From contig NZ_CP110341.1 in the NCBI RefSeq assembly GCF_026013965.1, positions 3,534,001 through 3,598,000 on the forward strand: a DNA stretch of 64,000 bases. Direction: 5' to 3'. This stretch comes from Brevibacterium sp. JSBI002 (lineage in GTDB: Bacteria > Actinomycetota > Actinomycetes > Actinomycetales > Brevibacteriaceae). A program made the position numbers and the translations under genes. The stretch's first letter is position 1. The number at the start of each line of letters is the position of its first letter. This document shows, in pieces, positions 63,772-64,000 of the stretch. The notes under the pieces were generated by a model that made no database searches, had not been told where the DNA came from, and saw only the letters and a list, made by a program, of their open reading frames with translations.

Positions 63772-64000
63772 TCACGGCGTCCGGCGGCGCAGCGTCAGCG
63801 ACCCGACGGTGACGGCTCCGACGATCCAACAGGCGATGAAGCCCACCCGCAGCCAGATGTAGGCATCGTCCTCACTGCCCGTCGACACCGCGACGTTGGC
63901 TGCTCCACCGTCCGAGTCCGAGGAGACTCAGACAGGACACCACAGTGGCGAGAACAGCGAAGGTGACCGTCGACGCAACAAGTCCAGTGAGCACCGCCAG
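63772..64000 (-). CDS. C-terminal part of a membrane protein, cut by window edge, frame uncertain
   Basis: On the minus strand two overlapping frames look coding. The first (from the edge) has a hydrophobic stretch L-T-G-L-V-A-S-T-V-T-F-A-V-L-A; it then meets a stop. A second frame, which runs Y-I-W-L-R-V-G-F-I-A-C-W-I-V-G-A-V-T-V-G, ends at 63772. They would join with a frameshift near 63925-63935. Together they look like two membrane helices with an acidic loop, perhaps the tail of a transporter subunit. Low confidence. Confidence 0.35.

Noticed and set aside
1..64000. tRNA, rRNA or riboswitch
   Set aside because: I looked in the gaps for cloverleaf-like or conserved riboswitch cores and saw none that I could support; a covariance-model search would settle this.

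Overview
The window is high-GC DNA with dense coding, short gaps, frequent 4-nt ATGA/GTGA gene overlaps and many start codons sitting 6-7 nt after a TANNNT box (leaderless pattern). Together with the gene content (CsoR-CopZ-CopA, SigK-RskA-fasciclin, spa-type sortase pilus, otsB-GH15 fusion) this points to an actinobacterial chromosome. A Brevibacterium-like Micrococcales is my best guess, but the genus is inferred, not shown. I see no rRNA, tRNA, CRISPR array, transposase or phage gene.

Layout. 1-8.8 kb: a divergent gene start at the left edge, a succinate-semialdehyde-type dehydrogenase, a class B-like penicillin-binding protein, a CitB/DcuR regulator with its CitA/DcuS-type kinase, and a MOSC-reductase-ferredoxin fusion. 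8.8-11.8 kb: copper operon csoR-copZ-copA behind a CsoR-type operator. 12-17.5 kb: small membrane protein, a lipoprotein-regulator-kinase set organised like CseA-CseB-CseC, a frameshifted VanY-like peptidase and a DUF1990 protein. 17.7-23 kb: MaoC-like protein, a DUF559-like nuclease-fold gene bracketed by two 60-nt palindromes, a trehalose-phosphatase/GH15 fusion and an HdeD-like protein. 23-29 kb: ArsR regulator with a serine hydrolase and a membrane protein, Rieske lipoprotein, MFS transporter, RecQ. 29-33 kb: kynureninase and a MOSC protein among three copies of a second palindromic element, then an MFS exporter. 33-38 kb: mostly single metabolic and stress genes (isochorismatase-like, two OsmC/Ohr proteins, PPK2, TRIC-type channel, hydrolase).

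38.3-42.5 kb is a SigK locus: a membrane-anchored sulfite-oxidase-like protein and an MPT70-like fasciclin lipoprotein each carry a CCATCC-N15-CCGAAT promoter, followed by sigK and rskA. 42.5-48 kb: methyltransferase, a NarL-type two-component pair and a large LuxR regulator. 48-53 kb: a sortase-assembled pilus operon (tip adhesin, major pilin, class C sortase). 53-55 kb: a NatAB-like ABC exporter whose ATPase is frameshifted. 55.4-61.4 kb: a surface-fibre-like cluster (SipW-type signal peptidase, two proteins with SipW-type signal peptides, a membrane-tethered protein, an LPXTG protein), then an LPXTG-anchored alkaline phosphatase. 61.5-64 kb: acetyltransferase, amino-acid permease and a cut-off membrane gene.

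Two layers cut across gene boundaries: three families of 55-60 nt near-perfect palindromes between genes, and a short motif, GCCGAGGCGG, repeated about 40 times on both strands, in several reading frames and also in gaps.
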